64,000 bases of DNA, taken from NCBI RefSeq assembly GCF_003264855.1, contig NZ_NFZS01000005.1:1-64000 (forward strand), written 5' to 3'. This document shows, in pieces, positions 26,185 through 35,308 of this stretch. Numbering within the stretch: position 1 is the stretch's first letter; every line of letters starts with the position of its first letter. The notes below the pieces were generated by a model. It ran no database searches and was not told where the DNA came from. It was given only the letters and a program-made list of their open reading frames with translations. Origin of the DNA: Dyella jiangningensis. GTDB taxonomy: Bacteria; Pseudomonadota; Gammaproteobacteria; Xanthomonadales; Rhodanobacteraceae. The position numbers and the translations under genes are program-made.

Positions 26185-28059
26185 ATGACGGACAAGCCCT
26201 CGCCATCCTCCGCCGACCTCGCCGCGCGCATGCTCGCGGCCTACCACCGCGGCGACATCGCTGCCGTGCTGGCGCTCGGCGAACCCATCGCCACCCTCGA
26301 CGACGTGGACGAAACCGCCCTGCTGTTGCTGGGCGCCGCACAGCAATCCAGCCAGCGACTGCACGAGGCCATGGCGACGTTTCGCCGCCTGGTGCAACGC
26401 AAGCCGGCTGCCGCCGAATACTGGAACAACCTCGCCGTCGTTGCCCGCCAGCTGGGCGACGCGGATGCCGCCGAAGATGCCCTGCGACGCGCCGTGGCGC
26501 TGGCGCCGCAGGAAGCACAGATCCACTACAACCTTGGCCTGCTCTATGCGGAGCAGCAGCGCTGGATGCAGGCGCGTGAAGCGCTGCTCGACGCAGTGGC
26601 GCTGGTGCCGGCCTTCATCGACGCGCGCCTGCAGGCGGCGCACGCCTGCTACGCCTGCGGCGACCACCGAGGCGAACAGGAGATGCTGCAGGGCGCCGCC
26701 GACTGGCCGCCCCAGCCCGCCGAGCAGGCATTGCTGCTGGCCACCATGCTTTCCGCCCAGGGCGAGCAGGCGACCGCGTTCAGGGTCATCGAGCAGGCGG
26801 TCCTGCCTGCGGACGAATCCGCGCGGATCATGCGCTGGCGCATCGCCGCGCTGCGCGCTTCGATGCACGAGCGCAGCAACCAGCTCGACCTCGCCGAAGC
26901 CGAGCTTGCGCGCGTTCCCTTGCACGAAGTGGACGCGGCACTCTCGCAATCGCCGGCGCTCGCCACGGCGGCCTGGCAGGCCCATGCGGCCGTCGCCGCG
27001 CAACGGGCGGACACCGAACATGCGGCCAGCCTCTACCGGCGCATGCTCGAACTCAGCGACGGACCCGATACACGCGCCACGGCCGCCTTCGGCCTGGCCG
27101 GCGTCATGAACAAGCAAGGCCGCCACAAGGAAGCCTGGCTCGCGGCGCAGACCGCACACGCCGCGCAGTGGGACATCGCCAGCGCGCTCGCGCCCGAATT
27201 GACGGTCGAAGGCAGCCAGCCGCTCGCGATGGCGGGCCAGCGCGTGAGCCATGTCGAGTTCGATCGATGGACCACGCTGCACGCACCGCGCAACGCGGAC
27301 AGTCCCGTCTTCGTGGTGGGCTTCCCGCGATCGGGCACCACCCTGCTCGAACAGATGCTCGACGCGCATCCGGATTTCCGCTCCATGGACGAACGCGACT
27401 TCGTCTACGAACTGATCCATCGCATGCAGGCTGCCGGGCAATCGTATCCGCAGGACCTGGGTCGACTGGCGCAGGACGAAGCGGAGCAGCTGCGCAGCCT
27501 CTATCTCGACATGTCGCGCCGCGTGGTTCCGGATCTCGGCCAGCGTCGCCTGGTCGACAAGAATCCGCTGAACATGCTGTGCCTGCCGATGATCGCGCGC
27601 CTGTTTCCGGAAGCACGCATCGTCATGTGCCTGCGCCATCCCTGCGACGTGCTGCTCAGCTGCTACATGCTTCCCTTCCGCGCGCCACCTTTCATGGTGC
27701 TGTGCTCCTCGCTGAAGCGACTGGCCGAAGGCTACGTGCAGGCGTTCGAGCAGTGGTACCACCATGTGGAGGTATTCGCGCCGCGCGTGCTGGAGTGGCG
27801 CTACGAATCGGTGGTCAGCCGCTTCGACGAACACGTCGCGCGGCTGGGACAGTTCCTGGAGATCGCCGATGCCGCGCCCATGGCGAGTTTCGCCGAGCAC
27901 GCGCGGGCCAAGGGTTACATCAGCACCCCAAGCTACGCGCAGGTGACGCAGGGCATCCATGCCCGGGCCGTCAATCGCTGGCACGCCTACCGCGAGCATT
28001 TCGAGCCAGTGCTGCCCATCCTGCGCCCGATGCTGGAGCGGCTCGGCTACGAGGCATGA
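26185..28059 (+). CDS. TPR-repeat sulfotransferase
   Basis: The first ~340 residues of this 624-residue protein are tetratricopeptide helices (AAEYWNNLAVVARQLGDADA, HYNLGLLYAEQQRWMQARE). The C-terminal third is a sulfotransferase. The PAPS 5'-phosphosulfate loop is VVGFPRSGTTLLEQML (~375-390), the 3'-phosphate region lies near ARIVMCLRHPCDVLLSCYM (~474-492), and FEQWYHHVEVF and VLEWRYESVV follow. The enzyme would transfer sulfate from PAPS to a protein, peptide or glycan hydroxyl in the cytoplasm; the acceptor is unknown. It follows the TonB receptor and precedes a small membrane-anchored protein, so all three may act on one substrate or envelope factor. Confidence 0.9.
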   Translation: MTDKPSPSSADLAARMLAAYHRGDIAAVLALGEPIATLDDVDETALLLLGAAQQSSQRLHEAMATFRRLVQRKPAAAEYWNNLAVVARQLGDADAAEDALRRAVALAPQEAQIHYNLGLLYAEQQRWMQAREALLDAVALVPAFIDARLQAAHACYACGDHRGEQEMLQGAADWPPQPAEQALLLATMLSAQGEQATAFRVIEQAVLPADESARIMRWRIAALRASMHERSNQLDLAEAELARVPLHEVDAALSQSPALATAAWQAHAAVAAQRADTEHAASLYRRMLELSDGPDTRATAAFGLAGVMNKQGRHKEAWLAAQTAHAAQWDIASALAPELTVEGSQPLAMAGQRVSHVEFDRWTTLHAPRNADSPVFVVGFPRSGTTLLEQMLDAHPDFRSMDERDFVYELIHRMQAAGQSYPQDLGRLAQDEAEQLRSLYLDMSRRVVPDLGQRRLVDKNPLNMLCLPMIARLFPEARIVMCLRHPCDVLLSCYMLPFRAPPFMVLCSSLKRLAEGYVQAFEQWYHHVEVFAPRVLEWRYESVVSRFDEHVARLGQFLEIADAAPMASFAEHARAKGYISTPSYAQVTQGIHARAVNRWHAYREHFEPVLPILRPMLERLGYEA

Positions 28060-28114
28060 AGACAGCCGGAAGATCGGCTACCCTGCGCGCCTGCCTGCAT
28101 TGAACGGAGTTCGC

Positions 28115-28783
28115 ATGCATTTCGAAGTGCCCAAGGTCCGCATGCATTCCCTGCGCGAGTTCGCGCAGCACTACTTCATGATCGTGTTGTCCATCCTCAC
28201 CGCGCTCGGCCTGGAACAATGGATCGAACACACGCATCACCGCCATGCGGCGGAACAGGCCAGCGAACAGATCGAAGTGGAGCTGCGCGGCACACTCGAC
28301 AGCATCCATGGCGCGCTCGCCAACAACGCGCGCCAGGTTGCACCGCTGCGCACGCTGAAAGAGGCCATCAGCGACGACGTCCGGCGTGGGCTGCCCGATG
28401 CGCAGATCAACCAGCACATCCGCGAACTGAAGAACGATTTCGTGCTCAGCGTGAGCTGGCCGTCGTTCGCCACGCAATCGTGGGACGTAGCCGTGGCCAA
28501 CCAGTCCGCTACATGGATCGACATCGACCGCCTGCACAAGTACGCCACGGCCTATGCGGCGCAACGCGATGCATCGAACTGGGTCACGCATGACAGCACG
28601 ATCGCGCTCAACGGACCGCGCATGGTGGACCTGCGCACGCGCATCAACCTCGGCAAGGATGTCGATCCGGTCGAGTTCCTCGGCATCCTGCAGCAGATGA
28701 TCAACACCTCCACCGAGACAAGCGGGCACCTCGAACAGACGGCCAAGCCGATCGAGCGCGCCCTGGCCGAGGCCACGAACTGA
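28115..28783 (+). CDS. Unknown membrane-anchored protein
   Basis: The 222-residue product has one N-terminal hydrophobic helix (HYFMIVLSILTALGLEQWIE, ~17-36), then a long charged, helical region with a likely coiled coil (AAEQASEQIEVELRGTLDSI). This suggests a periplasmic domain anchored in the inner membrane, but I do not recognise the family. GGAG precedes the ATG, 55 bp after the sulfotransferase stop. A bidirectional terminator follows, so it is probably the last gene of the TonB receptor/sulfotransferase unit. No catalytic motif is visible. Confidence 0.65.
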   Translation: MHFEVPKVRMHSLREFAQHYFMIVLSILTALGLEQWIEHTHHRHAAEQASEQIEVELRGTLDSIHGALANNARQVAPLRTLKEAISDDVRRGLPDAQINQHIRELKNDFVLSVSWPSFATQSWDVAVANQSATWIDIDRLHKYATAYAAQRDASNWVTHDSTIALNGPRMVDLRTRINLGKDVDPVEFLGILQQMINTSTETSGHLEQTAKPIERALAEATN

Positions 28784-28830
28784 CGCGGCTCGCCGATCTT
28801 GATCGCACTTTCCCTTTTGTGATGGAGCGC

Positions 28831-28860
28831 AAGAAAAAGCCTGGAAATAGGCTTTTTCTT
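28831..28860. terminator. Bidirectional intrinsic terminator
   Basis: AAGAAAAAGCCT and AGGCTTTTTCTT form a 12-bp stem around GGAAAT. The A and T runs sit within the stem itself, so it can act on both strands. It lies 47 bp after the membrane-anchored protein. Confidence 0.8.
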
Positions 28861-28935
28861 CACGTATCACGCGACCTGCGCCGTACCTCACAACCGTTCC
28901 ACCCTGCGCGCTCGGCATGCATTGTCAACGAAAGG

Positions 28936-28957
28936 TGTTCGCGCAAAGTTGCGAACA
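28936..28957. promoter_or_regulatory. Operator-like inverted repeat
   Basis: TGTTCGC and GCGAACA are perfect 7-bp arms separated by 8 bp, with a nested near-palindrome GCAA-AG-TTGC. It could be a repressor site or a short hairpin; nothing identifies the binding protein. Confidence 0.35.
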
Positions 28958-29334
28958 GTGAAAGCGAGCGCGGGCTCGGTGCATCGCGTCATTTCTCTGC
29001 AATGACCTTGTAAGCAAGGGCTCTCGCGCTGCGATGGCGACGCGCATTGGCTTGCGTTTTTCTGTCGCGTCTTCACGCACCTTTTTTCGATTTGCAAGCG
29101 TGCGTCGAATGCGTTACGAAAGCCGCCGCAATGCTGTCGCCGAGGCGTCCGGCATTGCGCACTTGGGGAAGCGTCATCGCTGCAACCTCGGCTCGCTTTC
29201 CGAGGCCAACGTTCTACCGCATGACTCGCTGCAACTGATCCCAGTTGCCGGCGCAGGTGAGTTGTTGTCCGCGTCAACGGCCCTGGACCGCCCGGGCCGA
29301 AACCGATAGCCATTCGCATACCAGGGAGACATCC

Positions 29335-30378
29335 ATGCATACCAAAGTGAAGCTCGCGCTGCTTGCCAGCCTCGTCGCCACCGCCTGGCTTCCCGTCCAG
29401 GCCGCACCGGCCAACGGGGCATCCCTCCAGCCGCCCGCCGACATCGTCGGGCCACTGGAAGCGCAGGCGCGCGCCAGCTGGCGCGAGGACATCGCGCACG
29501 TCGCCACGCCATCGGAAGGCTGCTTCCAGGCGACGTACCCGAGCATCGTGTGGCATCAGGTGGCGTGTCACGCCGTGGCGCCGCGCGTGCACCCAGTGCC
29601 GCGCTGGTCCCTGCTGGGTGCGTCGGAAACAGCGGGCAACGGCAACGACTACACGCTGCAGACGACCACGCTGATCACGCAGACCGTCGGCAGCTTCCCG
29701 TCGGTGACGGGCGTGACCTCCGAAACCGGCCAGGGCGTCGCGGCCTACGGCGGCGGCGGCATCCTCGGACCGAACGAGTACTCGCTGCAGATCAATTCCA
29801 GCTTCAGCAACACCACGGCGGCGTGCGGCGGCCACTCCGGCTGCACCGTGTGGCAGCAGTTCGTGTATGCGCCCGATTACCAGGTCAACGGACAGGCGGC
29901 CGTGTTCATGCAGTACTGGCTGATCGGTTACGGTCGCCGCTGTCCGAGCGGCTGGGGCAGTGACGGTGCCGGCGACTGCTACAAGAACAGCGCAGCGGCA
30001 GCCGCTCCGGACGTACCGGCCACGCAGCTGGGCAACGTGAAGCTCACCGGTTCGGTCACCGCCGGCGGCAACGATACCGTGGTCTTCACCAACGGCACGC
30101 AGGCCTACAGCTCCAGCGGCAAGGACAGCGTGCTGTACCTCGCCCAAGTTTGGAAGGAGTCGGAGTTCAACGTGGTCGGCAATGCGGGCGGATCGGAAGC
30201 CGTGTTCAACAGCGGCTCGTCGATCACGGTGAAGGTGGCGGTGAGCGATGGCTCGACCGCGGCGCCGTCCTGCGTGGCGAACTCCGGCACCACCGGCGAA
30301 AGCAACAACCTCAACCTCGGCAGCTGCACCGCCAGCAGCGGAACGTCGCCGTCGATCCAGTTCACCGAATCGAACTGA
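29335..30378 (+). CDS. Secreted protein of unknown function
   Basis: The 347-residue product has a signal peptide ending VQAA (~24). The mature part is rich in G, S, T and N and cysteine-containing: EGCFQATYPSIVWHQVAC, TAACGGHSGCTVWQQFVYAP and YWLIGYGRRCPSGWGS. I recall uncharacterised secreted proteins of Xanthomonadales and Burkholderia with the same pattern (CxQAxxPSxxWxxVxC, then QYWLI). The later part (~230-347) looks like a beta-rich module. No enzymatic motif can be named. It has a long upstream leader, a ribosome site AGGGAG before the ATG, and a terminator straight after the stop. It is probably a single-gene unit. Confidence 0.7.
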   Translation: MHTKVKLALLASLVATAWLPVQAAPANGASLQPPADIVGPLEAQARASWREDIAHVATPSEGCFQATYPSIVWHQVACHAVAPRVHPVPRWSLLGASETAGNGNDYTLQTTTLITQTVGSFPSVTGVTSETGQGVAAYGGGGILGPNEYSLQINSSFSNTTAACGGHSGCTVWQQFVYAPDYQVNGQAAVFMQYWLIGYGRRCPSGWGSDGAGDCYKNSAAAAAPDVPATQLGNVKLTGSVTAGGNDTVVFTNGTQAYSSSGKDSVLYLAQVWKESEFNVVGNAGGSEAVFNSGSSITVKVAVSDGSTAAPSCVANSGTTGESNNLNLGSCTASSGTSPSIQFTESN

Positions 30379-30392
30379 GGCGGCAGAAACGA

Positions 30393-30417
30393 GAAAGCCC
30401 GGGAATTCCCGGGCTTT
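30393..30417. terminator. Bidirectional terminator between convergent genes
   Basis: GAAAGCCCGGG / CCCGGGCTTTC form a perfect 11-bp stem with an AATT loop, 15 bp after the secreted protein and 24 bp after the lpdA stop on the other strand. Confidence 0.8.
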
Positions 30418-30440
30418 CCTGGTAAGCCGCATCAAGCGAC

Positions 30441-32306
30441 TTACTTTTTCTTCTTCGGCATGTACAGGTCGGTGATGGTGCCCTCGTAGGCCTCCGCGGC
30501 CATGCCCACCGATTCGCCCAGCGTGGGGTGCGGGTGGATGGTGAGGCCGATGTCCGCGGCCTCCGCACCCATCTCGATCGCCAGACACAGTTCGCTGATG
30601 AGGTCGCCCGCATGCGGGCCGACGATGGCGCCGCCGACGATGCGATGGGTTTCCTCGTCGAAGATCAGCTTGGTGAAGCCCTCGGTGCGATCGATGCCGA
30701 TGGCGCGACCACTGGCGGCCCATGGGAACTTGCCCACGCCGACCTTGAGTCCCTTTTCCTTCGCCTCGCGCTCGGTGACGCCGACCCATGCCACTTCCGG
30801 ATCGGTGAAGGCCACCGACGGGATCACGCGCGCATCGAAGTGGCTCTTCATGCCCGACACGACTTCCGCGGCGACACGCGCTTCGTGCGTGGCCTTGTGC
30901 GCCAGCATCGGCTGGCCCACCAGGTCGCCGATGGCGAAGATGTGCTTCACGTTGGTGCGCATCTGCGTGTCGACGTTGATGAAGCCACGCTCGGTCACGG
31001 CCACGCCAGCCTTGTCGGCGCCGATCTTGTTGCCGTTCGGCGCGCGACCCACGGCGACCAGCACGCGGTCGAACAGCTTGGTCTCGGGGATGCTCTCGCC
31101 TTCGTAGCTGACCTCGATACCCTTCTTGGTGGCCTTGGCCTCGACCACCTTAGTTCTAAGGTGCACGCCCTTGAGTTTCTTGCTGAGGCGTTGCGCCAGC
31201 GGCTTGATCAGGTCGGCGTCGGCCCCCGGAATGATCTGGTCCATGAACTCGACCACGGTCACTTCGCTGCCGAGCGAGGAGTACACGGTCGCCATTTCCA
31301 GGCCGATGATGCCGCCGCCGACGACCAGCAGCTTCTTCGGCACTTCCTTCAGCTCCAGCGCGCCGGTGGAATCCATGATGCGCTCGTCGTCCCATGGGAA
31401 CGCCGGCAGCTTCACCGACTGCGAGCCGGCGGCGATGATGGCGTTCTCAAAGCGGATCAGCTTGGTGCCGTCGGCCGTCTGGACTTCCATCTCGTTCGGC
31501 GAGATGAAGGTACCCACGCCCTGCACGGTGCGCACCTTGCGCTGCTTGGCCATGGAGGAAAGGCCGCCGGTGAGCTTGCCGACCACCTTGGTCTTGAAGT
31601 CGCGCAGCTTATCGAGATCGATCTTGGGCGCGCCGAAGCTGACGCCGTGCGCGGCCATCGCTTCGGCCTCGTCGATCACGGCGGCGGCGTGCAGCAGCGC
31701 CTTGGACGGGATGCAGCCCACGTTGAGGCAGACGCCGCCAAGCGACGCATAGCGTTCGACCAGCACGGTGTCGACGTCGAGGTCGGCCGCGCGGAACGCG
31801 GCGGTGTAGCCGCCCGGGCCCGAGCCCAGCACGACCAGCTTGCATTCGATGTCGGCCGCTCTTCCAGACGATGATGCCGCTTGCGGCGCCTTCGCCTCCT
31901 CTCCCCTCTGGGGAGAGGATTGAGGTGAGGGGCGGGTGCTCGCGGGAGCATTGCTAGTGCCGGACTGAGGCGAGGTTGCCCCCTCACCCCGGCCCTCTCC
32001 CCGCTGGGGAGAGGGAGCAGGAGCGGCGGCCTTCGGCGCTTCCGCCGGCTTGGCGGCGCCAGCGTCCGATGCTTCGAGCACGGCGATCAGCGCGCCTTCG
32101 GACACTTCGTCGCCGACCTTGACCTTCAGCTCCTTGATCACGCCGGCGGCGCTCGACGGGATCTCCATCGTCGCCTTGTCCGATTCAAGCGTGATCAGGC
32201 TCTGTTCCTTGGCGACCGTGTCGCCGACCTTCACCAGCACCTCGATCACCGGCACGTTGTCGTGGCCGCCGATGTCGGGGACTTTGATTTCGATGGTGCT
32301 TGCCAT
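30441..32306 (-). CDS. lpdA: Dihydrolipoamide dehydrogenase (E3) with N-terminal lipoyl domain
   Basis: The 621-residue flavoprotein regenerates lipoamide in the pyruvate dehydrogenase complex. The lipoyl domain spans ~1-80, with the modified lysine in [11 protein letters not shown]. After a linker come the FAD motif LGSGPGGYTAAFRA, the redox disulfide GGVCLNVGCIPSKALLHA, the NAD motif VVGGGIIGLEMATVYSSLG and the C-terminal HPHPTLGES with the catalytic histidine/glutamate. The E3 with a lipoyl domain is typical of Xanthomonadales and Neisseria. The linker (~95-150) is partly encoded by a palindromic repeat and reads SPQRGEGRGEG and SPQRGEEA. The start is the ATG before STIEIKVPDIGG, not 16 codons upstream. 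It follows aceF on the same strand. Confidence 0.95.
   Translation of the reverse strand: MASTIEIKVPDIGGHDNVPVIEVLVKVGDTVAKEQSLITLESDKATMEIPSSAAGVIKELKVKVGDEVSEGALIAVLEASDAGAAKPAEAPKAAAPAPSPQRGEGRGEGATSPQSGTSNAPASTRPSPQSSPQRGEEAKAPQAASSSGRAADIECKLVVLGSGPGGYTAAFRAADLDVDTVLVERYASLGGVCLNVGCIPSKALLHAAAVIDEAEAMAAHGVSFGAPKIDLDKLRDFKTKVVGKLTGGLSSMAKQRKVRTVQGVGTFISPNEMEVQTADGTKLIRFENAIIAAGSQSVKLPAFPWDDERIMDSTGALELKEVPKKLLVVGGGIIGLEMATVYSSLGSEVTVVEFMDQIIPGADADLIKPLAQRLSKKLKGVHLRTKVVEAKATKKGIEVSYEGESIPETKLFDRVLVAVGRAPNGNKIGADKAGVAVTERGFINVDTQMRTNVKHIFAIGDLVGQPMLAHKATHEARVAAEVVSGMKSHFDARVIPSVAFTDPEVAWVGVTEREAKEKGLKVGVGKFPWAASGRAIGIDRTEGFTKLIFDEETHRIVGGAIVGPHAGDLISELCLAIEMGAEAADIGLTIHPHPTLGESVGMAAEAYEGTITDLYMPKKKK
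31898..32015. repeat. Inverted pair of CCTCTCCCC palindromes inside the lpdA linker
   Basis: Two hairpins, CCTCTCCCC-TCT-GGGGAGAGG (31898-31918) and CCCTCTCCCC-GCT-GGGGAGAGGG (31993-32015), lie in opposite orientation about 75 bp apart within the coding sequence. They translate in frame to SPQRGE-type peptides. The same element occurs in the lpdA-aceF gap. Confidence 0.85.
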
Positions 32307-32360
32307 GGGGGGATCCTTCGATTTCTTTTCGCTACGCAGGGAGGGGCGGCGCAAGTCCGC

Positions 32361-32395
32361 ACCCTCACCCCAACCCTCTCCCCGGGGGAGAGGGA
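32361..32395. repeat. Third copy of the CCTCTCCCC palindrome, between aceF and lpdA
   Basis: ACCCTCACCCCAACCCTCTC is followed by a perfect CCCTCTCCCC/GGGGGAGAGGG hairpin that ends 4 bp before the aceF stop codon. It matches the two intragenic copies in lpdA and could also influence transcript ends or stability. Confidence 0.8.
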
Positions 32396-32399
32396 GCAG

Positions 32400-34094
32400 T
32401 TACAGGAGCAGGCGGCGGATGTCGCCCAGCTGCTGCGCGAGGTAGGAGGCGAAGCGCGCGGCGAGCGCGCCGTCGATCACGCGGTGGTCGTAGCTGAGCG
32501 ACAGCGGCAGCACCAGGCGCGGGGCGAATTCCTTGCCGTTCCACACCGGCTTGGTCGCGGCCTTGGAGACGCCGAGGATCGCCACTTCCGGCGCGTTGAC
32601 GATCGGCGTGAACGCCGTGCCGCCGATGCCGCCGAGCGAGGAGATCGAGAAGCAGCCGCCCGACATTTCGTTGGGGCCGAGCTTCTTGTCGCGCGCCTTC
32701 TTGGAGATCTCGCCGAGTTCGACGGCCAGGTCCAGCAGGCCCTTCTTGTCGCAGTCGCGGATCACCGGCACCACCAGGCCATCGGGCGTGTCCACCGCGA
32801 TGCCGATGTGGAAGTATTTCTTGAGGATCAGCTTCTCGCCGGTTTCGTCCAGCGAGGCGTTGAACTGCGGGAACTTCTTCAGCGCCGCGACCACCGCCTT
32901 GATCTGGAACACCAGCGGGGTGATCTTGAGATCCTTGTTCTCCTCGCCGAGCTTCTTGCGGAAGGCTTCCAGCTCGGTGATGTCGGCGTCTTCGTGCTGC
33001 GTGACGTGCGGGATCATCGCCCAGTTGCGCGCGAGGTTCGCGCCGGAAATCTTCTGGATGCGCGACAGCGGCTTCTCTTCGATCTCGCCGAACTTGCTGA
33101 AATCGACCTTGGGCCACGGCAGCAGGTTGAGACCGCCGCCGGCTGCGACGGGCGCGCCGGTGGGACGCGCGCCGGAGGCGAGCGCGTGCTTCACGTAACC
33201 GGTGACGTCTTCGCGCTGGATGCGGCCACCGCGGCCGCTGCCCTTCACCTGGCGGATATCCACGCCCAGCTCGCGCGCGAAGGCGCGGATGGCCGGGCTG
33301 GCGTACGGGGCGTCGCCCGGCATGATGATCTTCGAATCGAACGGCGGGCGGGCCGTGGGCGCCACGTCGCCTTCCGGCGCGTTGCCGGGCACCACGCCGC
33401 GCGGCGTCGCGATCGGCTCGGGCTTCTCCTCGACCTTGGGCGCTTCCACCTTGGTGGGCGCGGCGGCCTGGGCCGGCGCAGCAGCAGGCGCGCCACCGGT
33501 GGCCTCAACCAGGGCGATCAGGCTGCCTTCGGAGAGCTCGTCGCCGACCTTGACCTTGATCTCCTTTACCACGCCCGCGAACGGCGCGGGCACTTCCATG
33601 GTGGCCTTGTCCGATTCCAGCGTGATCAGGCTCTGGTCCTTGGCGATGGTGTCGCCCACCTTCACCAGGATCTCGATGACCGGCACGTCGCTGCTGCCGA
33701 TATCGGGCACCTTCACTTCCTGCACGCCACCACCGCCAGCGGGCGCGGCGGCAGGGGCAGCGGCCGGAGCCGGTGCGGGAGCGGACTTGGCGGGCGCTTC
33801 GGCCTTGGCCGGCGCGGCGGCGGGAGCCGGGGCCGGCGCCGGTGCGGCAGCCGTGCCTTCGGCCTCGATGATGGCGATCAGGGCGCCCTCGGACACCTCG
33901 TCACCCACCTTGAGCTTCACTTCCTTCACCGTGCCCGCGAACGGGGCCGGCACTTCCATCGTTGCCTTGTCCGACTCCAGCGTCACCAGGCCCTGTTCCT
34001 TGGCGACCTTGTCGCCCGGTTTCACCAGCACTTCGATCACCGGCACATTCTCGCTGCCGATATCGGGAACGCGTGCTTCTTTGAGGTCGGCCAT
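32400..34094 (-). CDS. aceF: Dihydrolipoamide acetyltransferase (E2) of pyruvate dehydrogenase
   Basis: The 564-residue core enzyme has two lipoyl domains (~1-78 and ~122-197), each with the modified lysine in the motif [13 protein letters not shown]. They are joined by alanine/proline-rich linkers. A peripheral subunit-binding domain follows near [20 protein letters not shown] (~267-286), then the catalytic domain to the end. The active-site histidine/aspartate motif is [15 protein letters not shown] (~532-546). It takes acetyl groups from E1 (aceE) and passes them to coenzyme A. lpdA follows 93 bp downstream. The E1 gene is not here but at 54.4-57.1 kb. Confidence 0.96.
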   Translation of the reverse strand: MADLKEARVPDIGSENVPVIEVLVKPGDKVAKEQGLVTLESDKATMEVPAPFAGTVKEVKLKVGDEVSEGALIAIIEAEGTAAAPAPAPAPAAAPAKAEAPAKSAPAPAPAAAPAAAPAGGGGVQEVKVPDIGSSDVPVIEILVKVGDTIAKDQSLITLESDKATMEVPAPFAGVVKEIKVKVGDELSEGSLIALVEATGGAPAAAPAQAAAPTKVEAPKVEEKPEPIATPRGVVPGNAPEGDVAPTARPPFDSKIIMPGDAPYASPAIRAFARELGVDIRQVKGSGRGGRIQREDVTGYVKHALASGARPTGAPVAAGGGLNLLPWPKVDFSKFGEIEEKPLSRIQKISGANLARNWAMIPHVTQHEDADITELEAFRKKLGEENKDLKITPLVFQIKAVVAALKKFPQFNASLDETGEKLILKKYFHIGIAVDTPDGLVVPVIRDCDKKGLLDLAVELGEISKKARDKKLGPNEMSGGCFSISSLGGIGGTAFTPIVNAPEVAILGVSKAATKPVWNGKEFAPRLVLPLSLSYDHRVIDGALAARFASYLAQQLGDIRRLLL

Positions 34095-34310
34095 GGTTTC
34101 TCCTACGGATGGCGATGGCGTGCCGTGCGGGGATGACGGCCGCGTAAGGCGTTAATCATAGCGAACGAGACCCCTTTCCGGACGCTTTTGGATCGGTTGA
34201 ATGCACCATTCGCATACGTATGCACGACTTTGGTCCAAGGTTTCGAACGAACTGTTGCAGCGCCTCGGAAAACCGAGCGCCATCAAGGGCTCGCCGGGCA
34301 TTCCACTTGG

Positions 34311-35144
34311 TCAGGTGGTCTGCTCCGGCGGGCGTCCCTGCATGAGGATGAAGTCGCGCTGCGGAGCCGCCAGGCTGATGCCGACGGCCTCGAAACGATC
34401 CTTGAGCGCGCGCAGCAGGTCCGTCTGCGCGCCCCAGCCATCGGCGCTGCCGGTGTAGCCGCGCACCACCAGGCCCACGCCGCTGTCGGTAAGGCTTTCG
34501 GTCCAGACGCCGGGCGCGGGATCGCGCAGGATGCGCGGATCGGCGGCGAGCAGTTCGCGGATGACATCCATCGCCTTGCCGATGTCGTCCTTGTAGCCGA
34601 TGCGCAGCTTCACCTCGAAGCGGCGCGTGCCCAGGCGATTGAAGTTGATGATGGCGTCCGAGCCGATCTTGGCGTTCGGCACCACCGCCTCGCGGTTGTC
34701 GGGCAGCACCAACTGGGTATGCATCAGGCTCAGGCTCTGCACCGTGCCTTCCACGCCGCCCGCCTGGATGTAGTCGCCCACGCGGAACGGGCGGAACACG
34801 ATCAGCAGGACGCCCCAGGCGAGATTGCTGAGCGAGCCCTGCAAGGCGAGCCCGATGGCCAGGCCACCGGCGCCCAGCGCCGCCACCAGCGGGGCGGACG
34901 GCACGCCGGCCTGTTGCAGCACCATCACGATGAGCAGTGCGATCAACACGCCATACATGAGGTTGCGCAGGAAGCCGGTGAGCGTGGGATCGACGTTGGC
35001 GCGATGCATGGCGCGTTGCGCGACGTTGGCCAGTCGCGCCGCGAGCCAGATGCCGATGAGCAGCATCAACAGCGCTATGACGACGTTGATGATGGTGTTG
35101 ATGGTGCCTTCGGAAAGCGGCAGACGGGCCAGTAATGCGTGCAT
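34311..35144 (-). CDS. MscS-family mechanosensitive channel
   Basis: The 277-residue inner-membrane protein has three hydrophobic helices in the first ~110 residues. The pore helix LVAALGAGGLAIGLALQGSL carries the glycine/alanine packing pattern of MscS. The beta domain follows at LIVFRPFRVGDYIQ and VEGTVQSLSLMHTQLVLPDN, then the C-terminal alpha-beta part. It opens under membrane tension to release solutes during osmotic downshift. Size is nearly that of E. coli MscS (286), so it is a minimal channel. It precedes aceF on the same strand with over 200 bp between, so it is probably transcribed on its own. Confidence 0.92.
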   Translation of the reverse strand: MHALLARLPLSEGTINTIINVVIALLMLLIGIWLAARLANVAQRAMHRANVDPTLTGFLRNLMYGVLIALLIVMVLQQAGVPSAPLVAALGAGGLAIGLALQGSLSNLAWGVLLIVFRPFRVGDYIQAGGVEGTVQSLSLMHTQLVLPDNREAVVPNAKIGSDAIINFNRLGTRRFEVKLRIGYKDDIGKAMDVIRELLAADPRILRDPAPGVWTESLTDSGVGLVVRGYTGSADGWGAQTDLLRALKDRFEAVGISLAAPQRDFILMQGRPPEQTT

Positions 35145-35221
35145 GGATCGCAGGTCTCTCGAGGGAAAAACCTCGCGAGCCTAGCAGCACGCCGATCAAG
35201 GTTCCGTTGCCGCCCGGGCAT

Positions 35222-35251
35222 AAAAAAGCCGCGCCAGGGTTGGAGCGCGGC
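35222..35251 (-). terminator. Intrinsic terminator after the first DUF2884 gene
   Basis: Read leftward, GCCGCGC / GCGCGGC arms are followed by six T residues. It lies 57 bp past the stop codon of the DUF2884 gene. Confidence 0.8.
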
Positions 35252-35308
35252 ACAAGCGGGTCGTGCTGGGGAGCGTCGACCTTTCAGGATGCATGCACGG
35301 AGGTCGCC

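Larger units (their letters stand above)
28784..29334. other. 550-bp gap with terminator, operator-like repeat and long leader
   Basis: After the terminator the gap is slightly richer in A and T than its neighbours. It contains an operator-like inverted repeat (28936-28957) and a T-rich stretch (CGTTTTTCTGTCGCG, near 29057). A 91-codon frame from 29034 has no recognisable protein features. The promoter and a long leader of the secreted protein gene probably lie here. Confidence 0.5.

Noticed and set aside
28888-30789. Minus-strand frame of 633 codons opposite the secreted protein and the end of lpdA
   Set aside because: It is low-complexity arginine/glycine/histidine sequence, antisense to a gene with signal peptide and terminator.
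32262-34136. Plus-strand frame of 624 codons opposite aceF
   Set aside because: Antisense of the well-supported acetyltransferase; no start or domain of its own.
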